From positions 3,813,501 through 3,877,500 of the forward strand of contig NZ_CP107968.1 in assembly GCF_036084755.1 (NCBI RefSeq): a stretch of 64,000 nt of DNA, written 5' to 3'. The position numbers were made by a program, and so were the translations under genes. Position 1 is the first letter of the stretch, and the number at the start of each line of letters is the position of its first letter. Under the pieces are notes generated by a model. That model made no database searches. It worked only from the letters and a program-made list of their open reading frames with translations, and had not been told where the DNA came from. Shown piece after piece: positions 8,138 through 17,235 of the stretch. Source of the stretch: Streptomyces sp. NBC_00370 (GTDB lineage: Bacteria > Actinomycetota > Actinomycetes > Streptomycetales > Streptomycetaceae).

Positions 8138-8288
8138 GAAGAGCGCGGCGCTGCGGCGCGTAGCGGAACAAGCACTGTCACGGCGGACGGCGGACCTCCC
8201 TCGCGCGGAACGACAGCGTCAGCCTAGCGTTTCCGCAGGTGAGGGGCTGGGCGCCAGGGGCAGGGCGGGGGCGTGACACCATCGGGCC

Positions 8289-8786
8289 GTGCTCGACATC
8301 GGCTACTCCCTCTCCCGTCGCTTCCCCGATCCTCCGCAGACCGACTACCGCCTCGCCGACGTCCGGGCGCTGCGGCACGACCTCTTCTGCGGGGACGTGT
8401 ATCTCGCCGACACCGGCGCCGACCGGGAGGTGTCCACCGCCTGGGGATGGGTGCCGGTGCTGGACTTCGCGTGGGCGCTGTGTGACATCGTCGAGCAGCT
8501 CGACCGCGATCCGCGCGGCAGCCGGGCCGCCAAGCCGCAACATGCCGAGCTGGACTTCACCGAGTCGGCGGACCGCATGCTGTTCATGCGGCGGTTCGGG
8601 CTCGTGGACGTGGAGGCGGACTGGATGCCGGGCGACGAGCCGCCGCTGACGTTCAGTCACCGGCTGCTGCGCCGTGAGGCGCGCGACTTCCTGCACGATC
8701 TGGTCGCCGATCTCTCCGACATGCACGAGGGTCTCGCCGGCAACCCGATCGTCTGGGACCTGCAGTCCCGCTTCCCGCGCGTCTGA
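8289..8786 (+). CDS. Conserved hypothetical protein
   Basis: 165-residue soluble acidic protein with no signal peptide or membrane segment. I do not recognise a named domain. Visible features are the N-terminal MLDIGYSLSRRFPDPP, several Trp/Phe-rich stretches (STAWGWVPVLDFAWAL, about 49-64) and the C-terminal AGNPIVWDLQSRFPRV. Codon use is typical of the genome, which supports a real gene. It is divergent from the M1 peptidase and followed by a 390-base gap. Function unknown. Confidence 0.75.
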   Translation: MLDIGYSLSRRFPDPPQTDYRLADVRALRHDLFCGDVYLADTGADREVSTAWGWVPVLDFAWALCDIVEQLDRDPRGSRAAKPQHAELDFTESADRMLFMRRFGLVDVEADWMPGDEPPLTFSHRLLRREARDFLHDLVADLSDMHEGLAGNPIVWDLQSRFPRV

Positions 8787-9097
8787 ACGCCGTCCCGACA
8801 CGCGCCTCGACTCACTTCTCGACACGCCGTCACCACACGTATCGACGCCTCCGAAGCCGCCGTAATCATCGGAATCCACGACTCCGAATCGTCCTCAATC
8901 ACTCCACCCCACACCCCTGACCAGGCACGACGCACGCGCTTTCAAATCCTTCACAAAGTGGTCACAGACTCCCCTCAGCGATTCCGCGTTCATAGGACAT
9001 ACATCAGGCCCTCTCGGGCAGACGATGACTGCCCAGGTGCTGCCGGGAAGCGTGAACCGCTTCCTCCCCCCACAAACGGCGTACCTGCGGAGCACCG
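8787..9097. other. Non-coding gap with possible small transcript
   Basis: No convincing gene is seen. A short frame begins at ATG 9025 (MTAQVLPGSVNRFLPP) but runs on antisense into the pentapeptide gene. A small hairpin (GGGCAG...CTGCCC) surrounds 9017-9036, and a strong terminator follows at 9098, so a small RNA is possible. Confidence 0.35.
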
Positions 9098-9135
9098 CGA
9101 AGGCCCCGACCCATCCCCCCAGGTCGGGGCCTTCG
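9098..9135. terminator. Bidirectional intrinsic terminator
   Basis: A perfect 14-bp stem (9098-9111 with 9122-9135, arm CGAAGGCCCCGACC) lies between the convergent hypothetical and pentapeptide genes and would stop transcription from either side. Confidence 0.85.
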
Positions 9136-9177
9136 AAAATCCCCGGCCCGCCGGACCTCGTCCGAGGGACGGGGTCC

Positions 9178-9867
9178 TCACACCCCGTCCTCCACGCGCA
9201 CCCCTATCTGCGCCGCGAACGCCGGAGCCAGATAGAGCAGTTGGGCCGAGCTGATCACCGCTCCCGACAGCCGGTCCAGGCCCCGCGCGATGTCCAGCTC
9301 CGCGACCGTCCGCAGATCGACGTCCTTCAGCCGAGCGGCCGTCAGGTCGACGCGCCGCAGGACGCAGTCGCGGAACTCGACGCGCTCCAGCTCGGCCCCG
9401 CCGAAGTCCGGCTCGGCCAGCACACAGCCCTCGAACACCACGTCCTTCAGCTTCGCCTTGCGCAGATTCAGATAGTCGATCTTGCCGCCCTTGATCAGCA
9501 CCCGCTCCAGCACGGCGCCGTGCAACTGCACCCCGCCCAGCCGCGCGTCCAGCACCTCCACATCGCGCAGCGAAGCCCCCGCGAGGTCCGTGCCGACCCC
9601 GCGCACCCCGCTCAGTACGGAGTCGATGAACCGGGCGCGGACGAGCGACGTCTCGTCCAGGGCGCACTCGCGCAGCGCGCAGTCGATGAACCGGGCGCCT
9701 GCGCCCTCCTGGCCCGCCAGATCCAGGTCTCTGAACTCCAGCCCGTCGTAGTCACCGTCCGGCTCAAGACCACCCCCGTACGGGGACAGCGGCGGCAGCC
9801 GCACCTCGGCCCGCCGCACTTCCACCCGCCGCGCCTTCGCCGGTCCGCCGTTCGTTTTTCGTGCCAT
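9178..9867 (-). CDS. Pentapeptide repeat protein
   Basis: 229-residue protein in which A(D/N)LxX-type pentapeptides recur from about residue 45 to 200 (for example LEFRD, ARFID, ASLRD, AVLER, VEFRD, ARLKD), forming a predicted right-handed quadrilateral beta-helix. Some relatives mimic DNA and protect gyrase (Qnr, MfpA), but most have no known role; nothing here proves a gyrase link. The N-terminus (MARKTNGGPAKARRVEVRR) is basic and there is no signal peptide. The ATG at 9867 is preceded by a GATGGGGG ribosome binding site. It ends just upstream of a strong bidirectional terminator. Confidence 0.88.
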   Translation of the reverse strand: MARKTNGGPAKARRVEVRRAEVRLPPLSPYGGGLEPDGDYDGLEFRDLDLAGQEGAGARFIDCALRECALDETSLVRARFIDSVLSGVRGVGTDLAGASLRDVEVLDARLGGVQLHGAVLERVLIKGGKIDYLNLRKAKLKDVVFEGCVLAEPDFGGAELERVEFRDCVLRRVDLTAARLKDVDLRTVAELDIARGLDRLSGAVISSAQLLYLAPAFAAQIGVRVEDGV

Positions 9868-10051
9868 GCCCCCATCGTTGCGCACGCCACTGACAACGAG
9901 GTCGGCAGCGACCGCGGGACAGCGTGACAACACGACAGATACCCGTACCCGCGCGATGTCACATCCCCGCCCTCCCGGCCGTCCTATGTCCAGCACCGTC
10001 CCAGCACCGTGCCCAACACCGAGCAACCGGACCAGGTAGGAGCGACGCGTC

Positions 10052-11233
10052 ATGAATCGCATCAGCGTCATCGGTGGGGGCCTCGCCGGCCTCACCGCCG
10101 CCATCACCGCCGCCGAGGGAGGCGCCCGGGTGACCCTGTACGAGGCCCATCACACCCTCGGCGGCCGGGCCCGTACCGCCGAAGGCCCCTACCTCACCAA
10201 CGAGGGGCCGCACGCCCTCTACAACCGCGGCCCGCACTGGTCCTGGCTGCGGCAGCGCGACCTGCTCGGGCCGGTCGCCGCCGTACCTCTGCGCGAGGGC
10301 TCCCGCTTCCGCTTCCACCGCGGCGGCGCCCTGCGCAGGACCCCACCCCTCAGCCTGCTGCGGCTGACCCGGCGTCCCGTCGAAGAGGCCCCGGTCGACA
10401 CCTCCTTCACCGAGTGGGCCTCGGCCGTCGCCGGCCCCCGCGCCGCGCGTGCCGCCGCCCACTACGCCGCCGTCGCCCTCTTCCACCACGACCCCGGCGC
10501 GCTGTCCGCCCGCTTCGTCCAGGAGCGGCTGCGCCGCGCCGCCGCTCTGCCGCCCGAGGCGCACTTCCCCGTCGGCGGCTGGGGCCAGATCGTCGAACGG
10601 ATGGCGGCGCGCGCCTGGAACCTGGGCGTCCGGATGGAGACGACCGTACGGATCGACGCCGTCCCCGACGACACCCCGGTGATCGTCGCGACCTCGATGG
10701 ACGCGGCCCGCCGGCTCGTCGGGGACGACAGCCTGCACTGGACGAGCGGCCATACCGTACTGCTCGACCTCGCGCTGCGCTCCCGCAAGGGCGAGCCCTT
10801 CGTCATCTCGGACCTGGAAGCGCCGGGCTGGCTGGAGCGGTTCACCGCGCAGGATCCGTCCGTGGCGCCCGCCGGTGAGCAGCTGCTCCAGGGGCAGTTC
10901 CCGATCGGTCCCGGTGAGTCGAGGGCGGCGGGCACCGCTCGCGCCGAGGCCCTGCTCGACCTGGGGTTCCCCGGCTGGCGCGAACGCACCGTATGGCGGC
11001 GCGACGCCCTCGCGACCGGCCGTACCGGCGCCGTCGACCACCCGGGCACCACGTGGCGCGACCGGCCGGCCATCGACCGCGGGCGGGGGCTCTATCTGGC
11101 GGGAGACCAGGTGGCGGCGCCCGGGGTGCTCTCGGAGGTGTCGTTCAACAGCGGCATCACCGCCGCTTCACTGGCGCTCCGGCATCTCGCGCGGCGGACC
11201 CATCTGGCGCAGCTTGACCTCAAGCGCGCTTGA
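10052..11233 (+). CDS. NAD(P)/FAD-dependent oxidoreductase (amine oxidase/phytoene desaturase type)
   Basis: 393-residue flavoprotein. The N-terminal Rossmann motif VIGGGLAGLTAA (about 6-17) ends in the acidic E31, followed by the GG(R)AR motif HTLGGRARTA of the amine oxidase/desaturase superfamily. The C-terminal flavin motif is YLAGDQVAAPGVLSEVSFNSG near 350-370. Substrate unknown; no carotenoid or polyamine genes are next to it. A clear AGGAG lies seven bases before the ATG. It is followed at about 115 bases by a quinone reductase gene in the same direction, so the two redox genes may be cotranscribed. Confidence 0.85.
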   Translation: MNRISVIGGGLAGLTAAITAAEGGARVTLYEAHHTLGGRARTAEGPYLTNEGPHALYNRGPHWSWLRQRDLLGPVAAVPLREGSRFRFHRGGALRRTPPLSLLRLTRRPVEEAPVDTSFTEWASAVAGPRAARAAAHYAAVALFHHDPGALSARFVQERLRRAAALPPEAHFPVGGWGQIVERMAARAWNLGVRMETTVRIDAVPDDTPVIVATSMDAARRLVGDDSLHWTSGHTVLLDLALRSRKGEPFVISDLEAPGWLERFTAQDPSVAPAGEQLLQGQFPIGPGESRAAGTARAEALLDLGFPGWRERTVWRRDALATGRTGAVDHPGTTWRDRPAIDRGRGLYLAGDQVAAPGVLSEVSFNSGITAASLALRHLARRTHLAQLDLKRA

Positions 11234-11349
11234 GGTCGGAGGGTGTGCGTGATCCGGAAGCCCGGCCGAACCGCTCGGCCGAACCGCCCGGCCGAACCCC
11301 GGCCGCACGGTCACGCCGAACCGCCCGGCCGAACCCCAGGGAGCCCGCC

Positions 11350-12402
11350 ATGCACGCCATCGTCCTCCACGCCTTCGGCCCCGCCGAGAATCTCCGCTAC
11401 GAGCGCACCGACGACCCCGTACCCGCCCCCGGCCAGGTGCGTATCGCCGTCGCGGCCGCCGGCGTCCATCTGCTCGACACCGCCCTGCGCCAGGGCATGG
11501 CCGGCCCTGGTCCCCGCCCCGTCCCCACCGAACTGCCCACCATCCCCGGCCGTGAGGTCGCGGGCACGGTCGATGCGCTCGGCGAAGGTGTCGACGCGAG
11601 CTGGCTCGGGAAGCGCGTCGTCGTCCATCTGGGCATGGTGCCCGGCGGCTATGCCGAACTCGCCGTCTGCGACGTGACCCGGCTGCACGCCGTGCCGGAC
11701 GGGCTCGACGAGGCCGAGGCCGTCGCCATGATCGGCACGGGCCGTACGACGCTGGGCATCCTGCAGTTCACCGATCTCGGCCCGGACAGCACCGTCGTCG
11801 TCACGGCGGCGGCCGGCGGGATCGGCACCCTCCTGGTCCAGTACGCGAAGAACGCGGGCGCCACCGTCGTCGGCCTGGCCGGCGGCCCCGCCAAGGTCGC
11901 CAAGGTCGCCGCCAACGGCGCCGATCTGGCCGTCGACTACACGGCCCCCGACTGGGCGGCGCAGGTCAAGAATTTCCTCAGAGCCGGCGAAGACAACGGC
12001 GAGAACGACCGCAAGGGCGCCACGATCGTGTACGACTCCGTCGGCGGCCCCACCGCGCTCGCCGCCGTCGACCTCCTCGCCACGGGCGGCCAGCACGTCG
12101 TCTTCGGCTGGTCGGGCCAGGGCATCCAGGACGGGCAGCCCTTGGCCTTCACCGCCGACGACCTCGCCGCGCGCGGCATCACCTCCCGTAACGTCCTCGG
12201 CCCTCCGATGGTCCAGAAGGCGGGCGGCGACCTGCGCGTACTCGAAGCGCGCGCGCTCGCCGACGCGGCAGCCGGCCGGGTGCGCCCCGCCGTACAGCGC
12301 TTCCCGCTGGCCGAGGCCGCTCTGGCGCACCGGTCGCTGGAGACGCGGGCGACGACGGGCAAGGTCGTCCTGGAACCGGGCCGCAGCCGCAGCCGGGCCT
12401 GA
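11350..12402 (+). CDS. Quinone oxidoreductase-like zinc-independent MDR protein
   Basis: 350-residue medium-chain dehydrogenase/reductase of the quinone oxidoreductase class, which reduces quinones or enones with NADPH. The GroES-like N-terminal domain covers about 1-125, with IPGREVAGTVDALGEGV in place of the zinc-site region. The nucleotide-binding domain carries VTAAAGGIGTLLVQYAKNAGA near 153-173. The structural-zinc cysteine cluster is absent, as in QOR. The ATG at 11350 has AGGGAG seven bases upstream. The 80 bases before it are a run of CGGCCGAACC repeats; a longer frame through them (from 11230) is unlikely to be translated. Confidence 0.88.
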   Translation: MHAIVLHAFGPAENLRYERTDDPVPAPGQVRIAVAAAGVHLLDTALRQGMAGPGPRPVPTELPTIPGREVAGTVDALGEGVDASWLGKRVVVHLGMVPGGYAELAVCDVTRLHAVPDGLDEAEAVAMIGTGRTTLGILQFTDLGPDSTVVVTAAAGGIGTLLVQYAKNAGATVVGLAGGPAKVAKVAANGADLAVDYTAPDWAAQVKNFLRAGEDNGENDRKGATIVYDSVGGPTALAAVDLLATGGQHVVFGWSGQGIQDGQPLAFTADDLAARGITSRNVLGPPMVQKAGGDLRVLEARALADAAAGRVRPAVQRFPLAEAALAHRSLETRATTGKVVLEPGRSRSRA

Positions 12403-12410
12403 CGGCTCCG

Positions 12411-12498
12411 CCGGGGGCCGTCGCGGCGGACGCCGGGGGCCGTCGCGGCGGACGCCGGGGGCCGTCGCGGCGGACGCCGGGGGCCGTCGCGGCGGGCG
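12411..12498 (+). repeat. 22-bp tandem repeat (four copies)
   Basis: The unit CCGGGGGCCGTCGCGGCGGACG starts at 12411, 12433, 12455 and 12477, between the quinone reductase and MFS genes. Each unit can fold on itself. No gene overlaps it. Confidence 0.9.
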
Positions 12499-12609
12499 CC
12501 GCGCGGGCGAACACCGACAATCCATGGTGTTCTGGGCAAAAGGTGCTCTGCGTAGAAGCCCAGCCCCTGCCGCGGCAGAGGCCGCTGTCCACAGTGGAGG
12601 AATACCCCG

Positions 12610-14247
12610 ATGAGCGATCCGGCGACCTCCGGCGCACAGCCCGGCCCCCGCCCCGGTTCCCAGACCGGCAGTACGTCCGACGCCACGTCCGGCACCCCGT
12701 CCTACACCTCGTCCGGCTCCCAGCCCGGTTCCCGGCCCGGCGCCCCGCAGCAGGGCTCGGGGGACCAGCCGGACGCCCACCGGTGGTGGGCGCTGGCCGT
12801 CATCGCGACGGCGCAGCTGATGGTCGTGCTCGACGCGACCATCGTGAACATCGCGCTCCCCTCCGCCCAGCGCGATCTCGGCCTGACCAACGGCAACCGG
12901 CAGTGGGTCATCACCGCGTACACCCTCGCCTTCGGCGGGCTGCTGCTGCTCGGCGGCCGGATCGCCGACCTCGTCGGCCGTAAGCGCACCTTCATCATCG
13001 GCCTGATCGGCTTCGCCGCCGCCTCCGCGATCGGCGGTGCGGCGCAGGGCCCCGAGATGCTGTTCGCGGCGCGTGCCCTGCAGGGCGTCTTCGCCGCGCT
13101 GCTCGCACCGTCCGCGCTGTCCCTGCTGACCACGACCTTCACCAGCGGCCCCGAGCGCGCCAAGGCCTTCGGCATCTTCGCGGCCATCGCGGGTGCGGGA
13201 TCGGCGATCGGGCTGCTGTTCGGCGGCATCCTCACCGAGTACCTCGACTGGCGCTGGTGCCTGTACGTGAACGTGCCGATCGCGGCGCTCGCCGTCGTCG
13301 GCGCCGTGCTGCTCCTCAGCGACCGGGAGGGCGCCAAGGGCGCGCATCTCGACATCCCGGGCGTCATCCTCGGCTGCGGCGGTCTGGTGGCCATCGTCTA
13401 CGGTCTCAGCGAGGCGGAGTCCGACGGCTGGACGTCCTCGCTCGTGCTGACGATGTTCGCCATCGGTGTCGTGGCGCTCTGCGCGTTCACGTGGTGGCAA
13501 ACCCGCTCCCCCGGGCCGCTGCTGCCGCTGCACATCGTGCGGGACCGCAACCGCGGCGGCTCCATGATCGTCATGGGTCTGACGACCATCGGCCTGTTCG
13601 GCGCGTTCCTGTTCATGACGTTCTTCCTGCAGAACATCCTCGGCTACTCGCCGCTGCGGACCGGGCTCGCGTTCCTCCCGATGTCGGCGGCGCTCATCAT
13701 CGGTTCGACGCAGATCTCCGCCCGGCTGCTGCCGCACGTGCCACCGCGCTTCCTGCTGGTGCCCGGTCTGCTGCTGGCCTCCGGCGGGCTGTTCAGCCTG
13801 CGGTTCATCGACACCCACTCCAGCTACCCGTCGCACATCCTGCCCGGGACGCTGCTGCTGGGCCTCGGTCTCGGTCTCGTCTTCATGCCGGCCATCTCCA
13901 CCGGCACGGCGGGCGTCCCGCCGCGGGACTCGGGTGTCACGTCGGCGACGATCAACACCGCCCAGCAGGTCGGCGGCTCCATCGGTACGGCGCTGCTCAA
14001 CACGATCGCGACGACCACCACCGCCACGTACCTGACGAGCCATCTCGCCGCCGCGGCCCGCGAGGGCGGGCTCACCCCGGCGGCGAAGCACCAGATCGTC
14101 AACACCGGTACGGTCCACGGCTTCACCGTGGCCATCACATGGGCGTCGATCATCCTGCTGGGCGCCGCGGTCATCGGGGCCCTGATGGTCAACGCCAAGT
14201 CGCCCAGCAGCCGCGAGGCGAGCGAGCCGGCGGCGGTGTCGGGCTAG
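12610..14247 (+). CDS. DHA2 family MFS drug exporter (14 TM)
   Basis: Proton-driven multidrug exporter of the EmrB/QacA type. The 545-residue protein starts with about 55 Pro/Ser/Gly-rich cytosolic residues, then about 14 hydrophobic segments from WWALAVIATAQLMVVLDATIVNIALP (DHA2 motif D1 region, here within residues 60-85). Motif A appears as GGRIADLVGRKRTF and motif C as a Gly-rich GAGSAIGLLFGGILTEYLDWRW. A GGAGG lies nine bases before the ATG. No TetR/MarR regulator is adjacent. A second exporter of the same family occurs at 58.8-60.4 kb. Substrate unknown. Confidence 0.92.
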   Translation: MSDPATSGAQPGPRPGSQTGSTSDATSGTPSYTSSGSQPGSRPGAPQQGSGDQPDAHRWWALAVIATAQLMVVLDATIVNIALPSAQRDLGLTNGNRQWVITAYTLAFGGLLLLGGRIADLVGRKRTFIIGLIGFAAASAIGGAAQGPEMLFAARALQGVFAALLAPSALSLLTTTFTSGPERAKAFGIFAAIAGAGSAIGLLFGGILTEYLDWRWCLYVNVPIAALAVVGAVLLLSDREGAKGAHLDIPGVILGCGGLVAIVYGLSEAESDGWTSSLVLTMFAIGVVALCAFTWWQTRSPGPLLPLHIVRDRNRGGSMIVMGLTTIGLFGAFLFMTFFLQNILGYSPLRTGLAFLPMSAALIIGSTQISARLLPHVPPRFLLVPGLLLASGGLFSLRFIDTHSSYPSHILPGTLLLGLGLGLVFMPAISTGTAGVPPRDSGVTSATINTAQQVGGSIGTALLNTIATTTTATYLTSHLAAAAREGGLTPAAKHQIVNTGTVHGFTVAITWASIILLGAAVIGALMVNAKSPSSREASEPAAVSG

Positions 14248-14268
14248 GTCGTGTCCGCGCGACAGGCC

Positions 14269-14763
14269 CTAGGACCTGTCGTCCGGCTCCTGCCGGGCTC
14301 CCAGCGCGGTCAGCGCGTCGTCCGTCAGCCGGAACACCGTCCACTCGTCCTGCGGCAGCGCCCCCAGCGACCGGTAGAAGGCGATGGACGGCTCGTTCCA
14401 GTCCAGCACCGACCACTCCAGGCGTTCGTACCCGCGCTCGGCGCAGATCCTGGCCAGCTCACGCAGCAGCGCCTTGCCGTAGCCGTGGCCGCGCGAGCCG
14501 GGCCGTACGTACAGGTCCTCCAGGTAGATCCCGTGCACCCCGCGCCAGGTCGAGAAGTTCAGGAACCAGAGCGCGAAGCCGACCGGCTCCCCCTCGGGCG
14601 TCTGCGCGATGTGCGCGAAGGCGGCGGGCCGCTCACCGAACAGCGCCTCGTGCAGCTGCGCCTCCGTGGCGCGTGCCTCGTCCAGTGCTTTCTCGTACTC
14701 GGCGAGTTCACGGACCATCGCGTGGATGGCCGGGACGTCGGCGGGTGTGGCGTCACGAATCAT
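14269..14763 (-). CDS. GNAT N-acetyltransferase (diamine acetyltransferase-like)
   Basis: 164-residue GNAT close in pattern to spermidine/spermine N1-acetyltransferases: MIRDATPADVPAIHAMVRELAEYEK at the start (residues 1-25), GIYLEDLYVRPGSRGHGYGKALL around 77-99 with the RGxGxG/K CoA site, and WSVLDWNEPSIAFYRSLGA near 116-134. The substrate is likely a small amine but is not proved. Its ATG overlaps the end of the upstream phosphotransferase gene by 11 bases, so the two are translationally coupled. A kinase and an acetyltransferase in one unit are both typical small-molecule modifying enzymes. Confidence 0.88.
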   Translation of the reverse strand: MIRDATPADVPAIHAMVRELAEYEKALDEARATEAQLHEALFGERPAAFAHIAQTPEGEPVGFALWFLNFSTWRGVHGIYLEDLYVRPGSRGHGYGKALLRELARICAERGYERLEWSVLDWNEPSIAFYRSLGALPQDEWTVFRLTDDALTALGARQEPDDRS

Positions 14764-15739
14764 GCCCGCAGCCTGCCCGATCGACCGCCGGGCGCGCCAC
14801 CCGACGTCCGGCGGCGGCTCCTGGCCGCCGGCGCGGGGCGAGCAGCGTCCGTGCCACGTACTCCTGGTCCGGTCCCAGCCGTCCCTCCCCGCCCGTCCGC
14901 TTCCACAGCGCGATCTGCAGCACCCGCGCCAGCGTCCAGGCGCCCGCCCGCTGCCGGTCGAGCCCCATGACCTCCGTCATCAGGTCGAACCGCCACCGCA
15001 CGTCGGCCGCCTCGAAACGGTTGTGGAGCGCGGGCAGCAGCTCGAAGCCGGGGTCGCCGGCGAGGGGTTTCGGGTCGATCGCCAGCCAGGGCGCGCGCTC
15101 GGCCGCCAGTACGTTGTCGAAGTGCAGGTCCCAGTGGAGCAGCCGGTCGCCCGGCTCCCCCGCCACTTCGCGTACGGCCGCCGCGCAGTCCGCGAGCAGC
15201 CGCCGCTCGCCGGGGTCGTCGACCGCCCGCAGTACGCCGGGCACGCGCTCCAGCATCCGGGCCACGAGGTCGCCGAGCGTCCGCAGCCCCGCCGGGGCCG
15301 GGACCGCCGTCAGCCGGGCCAGCGTCCCGGCGATGATCCGCACCGCCTCGCGGATCTCGACGCGCGACAGGTCACGGGACGGGTCGAGCGCTTCGAGCAG
15401 CAGCGTCCCCGTCGCCCCGTCGTACTCCAGCAGCCGTACGGCGCCCTCGCCGCCCCAGGCGCGCAGCGCGACCGGCTCGCCTGCGGTTTCGTCGTCCAGG
15501 ATCTGCAGCTTCAGCACGGCGGGCACCCCGTCCGCGCGCGTCACCGGCAGCACCAGCGCGCACATGCCGTACATCGAGGGCCCCGTGACCCGCAGCCGCC
15601 AGCGGTCGAGGAACCGCGCCGCCCGGTCCGGCAGTTCGGCGATGAACGCGCGGCCCGCGGCGCCCTGGTACCTCGTCTGGCTCGCGACCAGTTCCGCAGG
15701 AATGTCCAGCACGGCGTCGATCCTACGTACGGGCACCAC
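14753..15739 (-). CDS. APH(6)/hydroxyurea phosphotransferase-like kinase
   Basis: 328-residue antibiotic-kinase-fold protein. The catalytic loop reads LLHWDLHFDNVLA (about 215-227), and the metal-binding segment is WLAIDPKPLAGDPGFELLPALHNR, the signature of the APH(6)/hydroxyurea phosphotransferase family of streptomycin producers. It would phosphorylate an aminoglycoside or small hydroxyl compound; the true substrate is unknown and it need not confer resistance. A Gly/Ala-rich N lobe covers about 50-120. The start is a GTG at 15739 or the adjacent GTG at 15736. Coupled to the GNAT downstream by an 11-base overlap and divergent from the FAD oxidase at 15805. Confidence 0.85.
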   Translation of the reverse strand: MVPVRRIDAVLDIPAELVASQTRYQGAAGRAFIAELPDRAARFLDRWRLRVTGPSMYGMCALVLPVTRADGVPAVLKLQILDDETAGEPVALRAWGGEGAVRLLEYDGATGTLLLEALDPSRDLSRVEIREAVRIIAGTLARLTAVPAPAGLRTLGDLVARMLERVPGVLRAVDDPGERRLLADCAAAVREVAGEPGDRLLHWDLHFDNVLAAERAPWLAIDPKPLAGDPGFELLPALHNRFEAADVRWRFDLMTEVMGLDRQRAGAWTLARVLQIALWKRTGGEGRLGPDQEYVARTLLAPRRRPGAAAGRRVARPAVDRAGCGHDS

Positions 15740-15804
15740 CCAGGTACGGGCACCCGACCGGCACTCCTGGACACAGCTACCTGCACAGGTGTACGAACAG
15801 CCAC

Positions 15805-17196
15805 ATGAGCAGCACGATCAACGGCGGCATTTCCTTCTGGTACGCGCAGGACGGCGTCCCCGCCCCACGGGAACCACTCCCCGGTGACGCGACGGCCGAC
15901 GTCTGCATCGTCGGCGGCGGCTACACCGGTCTCTGGACGGCGTACTACCTGAAGAAGGCCGTCCCCTTCCTCAACATCACCGTCCTCGAAGCGAAGTTCT
16001 GCGGGTACGGCGCTTCGGGGCGCAACGGCGGCTGGCTCTACAACGGGATCGCGGGCCGTGACCGGTACGCCAAGCTCCACGGTCACGAGGCCGCCGTACG
16101 CCTCCAGCGGGCCATGAACGACACGGTCGACGAGGTCGTGCGCGTCGCGGCCGAGGAGAAAATCGACGCCGACATCCACCAGGGCGGTGTGCTGGAGGTC
16201 GCGTACACCCCGGCCCAGCTCAGCCGGCTCAAGGACTACCACTCCGTGGAGATCGCCTTCGGCGAGACCGACCGGTTGCTGCGCGGCGCGCGCGAGACGG
16301 CGGAACGGGTCAGGGTCACCGGAGCCGTCGGCTCGACGTGGACCCCGCACGGCGCGCGGCTGCACCCCGTCAAGCTGGTGAAGGGGCTGGCCGCCGCCGT
16401 CGAGGCGCTGGGCGTCACCATCCACGAGTCGACGCCCGTGACGGAGATCAAGCCCAAGCACGCGACCACCCCGTACGGCACCGTCCGCGCCCCGTACATC
16501 CTGCGCTGCACCGAGGGGTTCACCGCCGGTATCAAGGGCGCGCACCGCACCTGGCTCCCCATGAACTCCTCGATGATCGCGACCGAGCCGCTGTCCGCAG
16601 CGCTCTGGGACACCATCGGCTGGGACGGCCGCGAAACTCTCGGCGACATGGCCCACGCGTACATGTACGCGCAGCGCACCGCCGACGACCGCATCGCGCT
16701 CGGCGGGAGGGGCGTCCCGTACCGCTTCGGCTCGAAGACCGACAACGACGGGCGCACGCAGGCCGCCACCATCGAGGCGCTGCGCGAGATCCTGGTCCGC
16801 TTCTTCCCCACCACGGCTGGCGTCCGGATCGACCACGCCTGGTCGGGGGTGCTCGGCGTGCCGCGCGACTGGTGCGCGACGGTCACGCTCGACCGCGCCA
16901 CCGGGCTCGGCTGGGCGGGCGGTTACGTCGGGTCGGGCGTCGCGACCACCAACCTCGCCGCCCGTACGCTGCGCGATCTGATCCAGCAGGACAGCGGCCA
17001 GTCGGGGCCCACCGAACTGACCACACTGCCCTGGGTCAACCACAAGGTGCGCAAGTGGGAACCGGAGCCGTTGCGCTGGCTCGGCGTCCACGGCATGTAC
17101 GCGGCGTACCGCACCGCGGACCGGCGCGAGTCCACTGCCCGTACGACGACGACGCACGGCATCGCACGGGCGGCGGACCGGATCTCGGGGCGCTGA
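15805..17196 (+). CDS. DAO-family FAD-dependent oxidoreductase
   Basis: 463-residue member of the glycine/D-amino-acid oxidase family, similar in pattern to gamma-glutamylputrescine oxidase (PuuB). The FAD-binding motif is VCIVGGGYTGLWTAYYL at about 33-49 with the acidic E61 in TVLEAKFCGYGASGRNGGW; the ASGRNGG stretch is characteristic. C-terminal HAWSGVLGVPRDWCATV and WAGGYVGSGVATTNLAAR complete the flavin site. It would oxidise a secondary or primary amine to make H2O2. Polyamine or amino acid catabolism is plausible; the neighbouring GNAT, which looks like a diamine acetyltransferase, lends weak support. Confidence 0.87.
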   Translation: MSSTINGGISFWYAQDGVPAPREPLPGDATADVCIVGGGYTGLWTAYYLKKAVPFLNITVLEAKFCGYGASGRNGGWLYNGIAGRDRYAKLHGHEAAVRLQRAMNDTVDEVVRVAAEEKIDADIHQGGVLEVAYTPAQLSRLKDYHSVEIAFGETDRLLRGARETAERVRVTGAVGSTWTPHGARLHPVKLVKGLAAAVEALGVTIHESTPVTEIKPKHATTPYGTVRAPYILRCTEGFTAGIKGAHRTWLPMNSSMIATEPLSAALWDTIGWDGRETLGDMAHAYMYAQRTADDRIALGGRGVPYRFGSKTDNDGRTQAATIEALREILVRFFPTTAGVRIDHAWSGVLGVPRDWCATVTLDRATGLGWAGGYVGSGVATTNLAARTLRDLIQQDSGQSGPTELTTLPWVNHKVRKWEPEPLRWLGVHGMYAAYRTADRRESTARTTTTHGIARAADRISGR

Positions 17197-17235
17197 CACC
17201 GCCCGGTCAGCGGGAGTGACGGATGGCCGGGGCCG

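Noticed and set aside
11311..14118. 935-residue minus-strand open frame opposite the quinone reductase and MFS genes
   Set aside because: Antisense to two well-supported genes, with Arg/Gly/Ala/Asp-rich shadow composition.
13257..15887. 876-residue plus-strand frame across the MFS, GNAT and APH genes
   Set aside because: Crosses three recognised genes on different strands; the product is Arg/Ala/Ser/Pro-rich shadow.
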